Assembly: GCA_964370295.1 (NCBI GenBank)
Contig: CAYJIR010000006.1
Location: 1-64,000, forward strand
Source: JAAYCI01 sp964370295
GTDB lineage: Bacteria; Bacillota; Clostridia; Oscillospirales; Ruminococcaceae
Direction of reading: 5' to 3'
DNA: 64,000 nucleotides
The position numbers and the translations under genes were made by a program. The number at the start of each line of letters is the position of its first letter. The first letter of the stretch is position 1. Positions 59,931-64,000 of this stretch are shown here, piece after piece. The notes below the pieces were generated by a model, which was not told the DNA's origin, ran no database searches, and saw only the letters and a list, made by a program, of their open reading frames with translations.

Positions 59931-60808
59931 ATGCATCCTTTAATTGAGGTGAAAAATCTATATAAAATATACAACCCGGGGCCCAATGAGGTACGTGCAC
60001 TGGACGGTATCAGCTTGCGTGTAAAAAAGGGTGAATTTTTGGCTGTGGTGGGGCATTCCGGAAGTGGAAAATCTACCCTGATGAATATGATAGGGTGCTT
60101 GGATGTGCCCACGGCGGGTTATTATTTTCTCAATGGAATACCGGTGAGCCAAATGAGAGATGATGAACTGAGTATTGTACGCAATGAGCAAATTGGGTTT
60201 ATTTTTCAAAGCTTCAACTTGATTAAAAGCCTCAATGCGTATGAAAACGTAGAATTGCCATTGATATATCGTGGTTATCCTGCAAAAAAACGGAAAGAAC
60301 TCACCTTGAAAGCATTGGCACGTGTTGGTCTTATAGACCGGATGCGACATCGGCCAAACGAAATGAGTGGTGGCCAGCAACAGCGTGTGGCCGTAGCACG
60401 TGCCCTAGCGCCAAACCCGCCACTGATTTTAGCAGATGAACCCACGGGAAACTTGGATTCTAAAAGTGGAAAATTGGTGTTTTCTATTATAGAACAATTG
60501 CACAAAGAGGGGCATACCATTGTACTGATCACACACGATGATGGCTTGGCACAAAGAGCCCCTAGGCGTGTGCATATCACAGATGGGCGTATCGATGCAC
60601 AAAGTGANNNNNNNNNNNNNNNNNNNNNNNNNNNNNNNNNNNNNNNNNNNNNNNNNNNNNNNNNNNNNNNNNNNNNNNNNNNNNNNNNNNNNNNNNNNNN
60701 NNNNNNNAAAGAGCCCCTAGGCGTGTGCATATCACAGATGGGCGTATCGATGCACAAAGTGATTTGAGAACTGCACAAACAACAAACGGAGGGCCGGTTC
60801 ATGTTTAA
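59931..60808 (+). CDS. ABC transporter ATP-binding protein (MacB/LolD type)
   Basis: An ATPase of the MacB/LolD type that powers the adjacent permease. Walker A is GHSGSGKST, the signature MSGGQQQR, Walker B LILADEPTGNLDS and the switch histidine LITHDD. The reading frame is broken on paper by 100 N (60608-60707) that are bounded by an exact 55-bp duplication. Removing one copy and the N joins DGRIDAQS to DLRTAQTTNGG and ends at TAA 60806-60808, giving about 240 residues, normal for the family. The stop then overlaps the next gene by eight bases. ATG 59931 follows AGAGAGG. Confidence 0.88.
60553..60607 (+). repeat. 55-bp exact repeat, left copy at scaffold gap
   Basis: These bases are identical to 60708-60762 and lie on the left edge of the N run. 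Both copies are the same piece of the ABC ATPase gene. Confidence 0.95.
60608..60707. other. 100-N scaffold gap
   Basis: Exactly 100 N, the conventional placeholder for an unknown gap. The matching flanks indicate two contigs that overlap by 55 bases and were joined with a spacer. Confidence 0.98.
60708..60762 (+). repeat. 55-bp exact repeat, right copy at scaffold gap
   Basis: Duplicate of 60553-60607; after it the ABC ATPase frame continues to its stop. Confidence 0.95.
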
Positions 60809-62438
60809 AAGAGAAAAAAAGCCGAAACCTTGGGAAGTGGAAGAAAACGAACCCATGCCCATACAGGATAGTATTCTGCAGGAAGAGCATGAAACAGACG
60901 GACAAGAGCCGGTGCAAACAACACCGCAAGAAATGGATTACGGAGATTTAATTAGCACGGCTTTGCAAAAACAAAAGAAAAAAAGAAACCCAAAAACTAT
61001 TTTAATTCTTTGTATTGCCGGTGGCATTGCGGTTTTGCTTTTGTTTCAAGTGATATGGAATTCTCTGCAAGGACCGCCACCCACCTATGCTGAAATAGAA
61101 GCGGTAAGCTTTGGAAGCATCACACAGACATTGTCCTCCAGTGGTCCTGTAAAAAGTGCTGACGTACAGACGGTTTTTTCAACAGCTTCTGCGCCTATTT
61201 CTGAATTAAATGTAACTGTGGGCGAAATAATTTCCGCTGGAGAACGGCTGGTTTCTTTCGACACAGAGGAGCTGATGCGTAGCGTGGAAACGGCAGGAGC
61301 TTCGGTAAACCAAGTGGCATTACAACAACAGCAATCGGAACACACCAGTGCCGAGGCAGCGCAGACGGCGCAAGATTATCGCAATGGTGCCACCACCATG
61401 CGCCAACAACGTGATGTTGCGAGTATCAATTTAACGAGAGAACAAGAAAATTTAGCGGCGGTTACGGCAACGGTGACCCCCACCTTAGCGGCCAAAAAAA
61501 CGCAGCTAGACAGTTTACGCACACAACAAACTAGCCTGCTAACCAGCGATTCGGCGGCGGCCGTTGCCCTGCAACCGCAAATTGACGCTTTGGCCACAGA
61601 AGTATCTGCCCTAGAGGGCCAGCTTTCAGCAGCACAGGCTGCTGTTGCGGCAGCACAAAGCGATGTGGAATATCACAATAGTCTTGTTTCTCAGCTGGAC
61701 AACGCAGCCGAGCAGGCCGAAAGTGGTGTTTTGGATTCTAATGCATTGGCGCAAATGCAAACCCAGATGGTAGCGCCGGAAAATTCCTTAGAAACAGCCA
61801 GAGAACAACTTACTGCCGCACAAGAGGGTATCACGGCACCTATCAGTGGCGTGGTTACCGAGGTGCAAGTATCCCAGGGAGGCATGGCGCAGCAGTACTC
61901 CCCCATTTGCGTTATACAAAGCTTGAGTGATGTGGTGGTACAACTTTCGCTATCGCACTACGATTTAGAGCAGGTGCGTGTGGGGCAAAGCGCCGTTATA
62001 ACGCTTTCCGGCAAGGAGTATAACGGAACGGTTAGTAGCATAGACCAAATGGCCACAGAACAAACTTCGCAAAACGGAACAAGTAGTTTTGTGGGTGCCA
62101 AGGTGACCATTGAAAATCCAGACGATAATATCACCCTGGGGTTAGATGCCACGGCTGAAATTTTGACGGGCGAAGTACATGATGTTCTTACCGTGCCCAC
62201 CACGGCTATCAACACGGATGTGGATGGCACCTATGTGATGTTGGCGGTAGATGATGTTGCTGTGCGTCGCAGTGTGGAAACAGGTCTCTCCAGCGACACA
62301 ACAATCGAAGTGCTGAGCGGTCTTGCCGAGGGTGATATGGTTATTCTATCTTCGCAAGACATCACCGAGGGTAGTGCCGTCAGCAACGATCCGGCTTATA
62401 ACACACAAACAGCCCTTTCACCTATGATGACGATGTAA
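60801..62438 (+). CDS. HlyD/MacA-type efflux adaptor protein
   Basis: A 545-residue membrane-fusion-type protein. A charged cytoplasmic N-terminus (about 1-65) and one helix (about 69-88) precede the first half of a lipoyl/barrel unit. A long coiled coil (about 165-320, rich in Gln/Ala/Glu) and the second half (APISGVVTEVQVSQGG, near 350) follow, then the beta-barrel and a membrane-proximal end. In Gram-positives such adaptors bridge a MacB-like permease and the cell wall. GGAGGGCC lies before ATG 60801, and the gene overlaps the ATPase gene. Substrates may be lipids, peptides or drugs. Confidence 0.88.
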   Translation: MFKREKKPKPWEVEENEPMPIQDSILQEEHETDGQEPVQTTPQEMDYGDLISTALQKQKKKRNPKTILILCIAGGIAVLLLFQVIWNSLQGPPPTYAEIEAVSFGSITQTLSSSGPVKSADVQTVFSTASAPISELNVTVGEIISAGERLVSFDTEELMRSVETAGASVNQVALQQQQSEHTSAEAAQTAQDYRNGATTMRQQRDVASINLTREQENLAAVTATVTPTLAAKKTQLDSLRTQQTSLLTSDSAAAVALQPQIDALATEVSALEGQLSAAQAAVAAAQSDVEYHNSLVSQLDNAAEQAESGVLDSNALAQMQTQMVAPENSLETAREQLTAAQEGITAPISGVVTEVQVSQGGMAQQYSPICVIQSLSDVVVQLSLSHYDLEQVRVGQSAVITLSGKEYNGTVSSIDQMATEQTSQNGTSSFVGAKVTIENPDDNITLGLDATAEILTGEVHDVLTVPTTAINTDVDGTYVMLAVDDVAVRRSVETGLSSDTTIEVLSGLAEGDMVILSSQDITEGSAVSNDPAYNTQTALSPMMTM

Positions 62439-62476
62439 TAGCTCTTTTCTTGTAACCCAAGAGAACAGGAGACAGT

Positions 62477-63685
62477 ATGCGCCAAATTTTAGAATACGCC
62501 AAAATGGCGTTTCGCAATATTATCATCAATAAAATGCGCTCTGTTTTGACGATGCTTGGCATCATCATTGGCATTTCCTCGGTGATTATCGTGTTGGGTG
62601 TAGGCATGGGCGGCCAAGCGCAAATTACAAACGAGCTGAACAGCATAGCAAACGGTGCCATTTATGTTTTTACCGATGGGAATAACCTTTCGGATAACGA
62701 CTACATTACCGATGCGGATCTTACCGCCATTGAGAATTTAGACACTGTAAGCGCTGTTACAATGTCAAGTGGCGCCAGCGGCTCGGTTATGGGGTCACGC
62801 AATGAAGAAGTTGCGGCCAGTATCAGCGCCGGAAATGGTGCTATGAACGAGGTTATCCCCTCCACACTGGTGTATGGACGCACTTGGGATGAAGCCGATT
62901 TCAGCTCGGCCAGGCATGTTATTACAATTGACTCTTTGGGTGCCAAAGAGCTTTTCGGGTCCGACAATGTTGTAGGGCTTGATGTGCAATTGACGGTGCA
63001 AGGCCGCACCGGCGATTTTACAATTATTGGTGTGGTGGAAAATACACAGCCAAGTATGGGTGACATAACGGCGCAAATCACCATGCCGTTGAGTACACTG
63101 CATAATTTTACGGGATCCGATGATTTTGGCGAACCCTATTTTCAAATTGCCTACCTGCCACAATCCCCGGAGGTAAAAGACCGTTCTATCAGTGATGTAA
63201 CTACACTTTTAGGCCAGCGTCATAACAATGCAGACAGGGAAGTCTATGAGGCCATGGATTTAAGTGCCTTTGCAGACCAATTTAACACCATTATCGGCAT
63301 GTTTTCCACCATTATTGCCGCCATAGCCGCCATCAGTCTTTTGGTGGGTGGTATTGGTGTTATGAATATCATGTTGGTAAGCGTAACCGAGCGCACACGT
63401 GAAATTGGAATTCGCAAGGCGCTGGGGGCAAAAACCGGCACTATTTTATTCCAGTTTCTTGTAGAGAGCGCAACATTAACCTTGTTGGGTGGGCTTATAG
63501 GCCTGGCCGTGGGTATAGTGGGTGGCATACTCGTGGGTGACTTATTGGGGGTGGAGGCTGTTATCAGCCCCATTGTGGTCATTGGTGTGGTGTTGTTCTC
63601 CTCGGTGATTGGTATCTTTTTTGGCATTTATCCGGCACAAAAGGCAGCAAAATTAAACCCCATCGAGGCATTGCGCAGCGAATAG
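62477..63685 (+). CDS. MacB/FtsX-family ABC transporter permease
   Basis: A 402-residue permease. An N-terminal helix (about 17-40) and a large extracytoplasmic MacB-PCD domain (about 45-245) precede three C-terminal helices. The FtsX part has the typical VGGIGVMNIMLVSVTERTRE and IRKALGAKTG motifs, ending YPAQKAAKLNPIEALRSE. With the ATPase and adaptor upstream it forms a three-gene MacAB-like exporter. GAACAGGAGA precedes ATG 62477. No regulator lies in the operon. Confidence 0.94.
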   Translation: MRQILEYAKMAFRNIIINKMRSVLTMLGIIIGISSVIIVLGVGMGGQAQITNELNSIANGAIYVFTDGNNLSDNDYITDADLTAIENLDTVSAVTMSSGASGSVMGSRNEEVAASISAGNGAMNEVIPSTLVYGRTWDEADFSSARHVITIDSLGAKELFGSDNVVGLDVQLTVQGRTGDFTIIGVVENTQPSMGDITAQITMPLSTLHNFTGSDDFGEPYFQIAYLPQSPEVKDRSISDVTTLLGQRHNNADREVYEAMDLSAFADQFNTIIGMFSTIIAAIAAISLLVGGIGVMNIMLVSVTERTREIGIRKALGAKTGTILFQFLVESATLTLLGGLIGLAVGIVGGILVGDLLGVEAVISPIVVIGVVLFSSVIGIFFGIYPAQKAAKLNPIEALRSE

Positions 63686-63724
63686 AAGAATTGTAATCCG
63701 TAGCTAATGCCCACTGAACAAATA

Positions 63725-63765
63725 AAAAAAGCCGCGACACAGAAGTTGTGTTGCGGACTTTTTCT
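63725..63765 (+). terminator. terminator of the MacAB-like operon
   Basis: AAAAAAGCCGCGACAC and GTGTTGCGGACTTTTT form an imperfect stem with a short loop, followed by TTTTTCTC. Confidence 0.75.
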
Positions 63766-64000
63766 CTTGCGGGGAAAACCAAGCTATGTAGCATCAAGAG
63801 ATACTCCCTAAAAGTTTAATTTGCACGTATAGGATCATAGGGGCAAATATAGCGCTCTTTAAAATAGAGAAAGATAGATGTGGCGAGCATTGTATCGTGA
63901 AGGTAGATTGGACATTAAGCCGACCAGACAGTTAACATTTGCTGCATCCATGCGGCAACATCCATCCTGTATACATCATTGAGATGTTGATTTGTTAGTG
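63766..64000. other. no recognisable feature
   Basis: The last 235 bases after the terminator hold no convincing open frame, RNA gene or repeat. A gene may begin beyond the window. Confidence 0.5.

Noticed and set aside
60538..60720. Apparent second short coding region repeating the ATPase end
   Set aside because: It is the duplicated 55-bp flank of the scaffold gap, read into N bases; it is not a real gene.
1..64000. CRISPR array
   Set aside because: No set of short regularly spaced repeats was seen; the only tandem repeat is the two-copy unit at 49.7-50.0 kb.
1..64000. Insertion sequence or prophage
   Set aside because: No transposase, integrase, capsid or terminase frame was found, and inverted repeats lack coding content between them.

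Overview
The window looks like a chromosomal segment of a low-to-moderate GC Gram-positive bacterium of the class Clostridia. This is inferred from the complete Rnf complex in clostridial order (C-D-G-E-A-B), a T-box leader on the branched-chain amino acid operon, strong AAGGAGG-type ribosome binding sites with frequent GTG/TTG starts, sigma-A type promoters and a NiaR-type (3H domain) regulator. There is no transposase, prophage, integrase or CRISPR array; nearly all of it is core or metabolic DNA with a few accessory pieces. The lineage is not proven by anything here.

Layout. 1-2.9 kb: a RidA protein overlapping a 51-aa membrane microprotein, a hypothetical protein, a proline-rich small membrane protein and a divergent Lgt-like protein. 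2.9-9.3 kb (minus): aspS-hisS, a sugar-phosphate-type nucleotidyltransferase, galE and a SARP/BTAD-type regulator. 9.6-13.8 kb: a DUF4367-like protein, an HtrA protease and a divergent 5'-nucleotidase lipoprotein. 13.9-22.2 kb (minus): a run ending membrane protein > ATP-grasp ligase > aspartate racemase > asparagine synthase > metG > tatD > mgtC; the ligase/racemase/amidotransferase trio reads as a D-aspartate (D-isoasparagine) peptidoglycan cross-bridge pathway. 22.3-27.9 kb: promoter, T-box leader, ilvB-ilvN-ilvC-ilvD. 28-31.5 kb: an NCS2 purine permease, a NiaR-type repressor with a palindrome across its own -10 box, and rpsF-ssb-rpsR. 31.7-36.2 kb: aroB-aroC-aroA-tyrA and a tRNA-Arg(ACG).

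36.4-42.5 kb is the most distinctive accessory block: a YjiH-like membrane protein, an AcrR-type TetR regulator, a carbamoyltransferase lacking the usual HCLP cysteine, an NhaC-type antiporter and an agmatine-deiminase-family enzyme. Two near-identical 18-bp palindromes (ATACATnCATGnATGTAT) precede the first gene and the carbamoyltransferase, so the regulator probably controls both units. The set resembles a guanidino-compound (agmatine-like) deiminase pathway, but without a carbamate kinase in the window.

42.6-52.7 kb: a GNAT acetyltransferase, a 300-bp spacer of stacked hairpins, ilvE, rsmE-prmA, a lipoprotein, a bactofilin, a polysaccharide deacetylase, a pair of ~150-nt direct repeats that look like two copies of a small RNA gene, a NERD-like protein and a GT-C-like membrane protein. 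52.9-59.7 kb: a chemoreceptor without an extracellular sensor and the Rnf operon. 59.8-63.8 kb: a MacAB-like efflux operon (ATPase, HlyD-type adaptor, FtsX/MacB-type permease), broken only by a 100-N scaffold gap flanked by a 55-bp exact duplication that is best read as an assembly join, not biology. The last 230 bases hold no recognisable gene.
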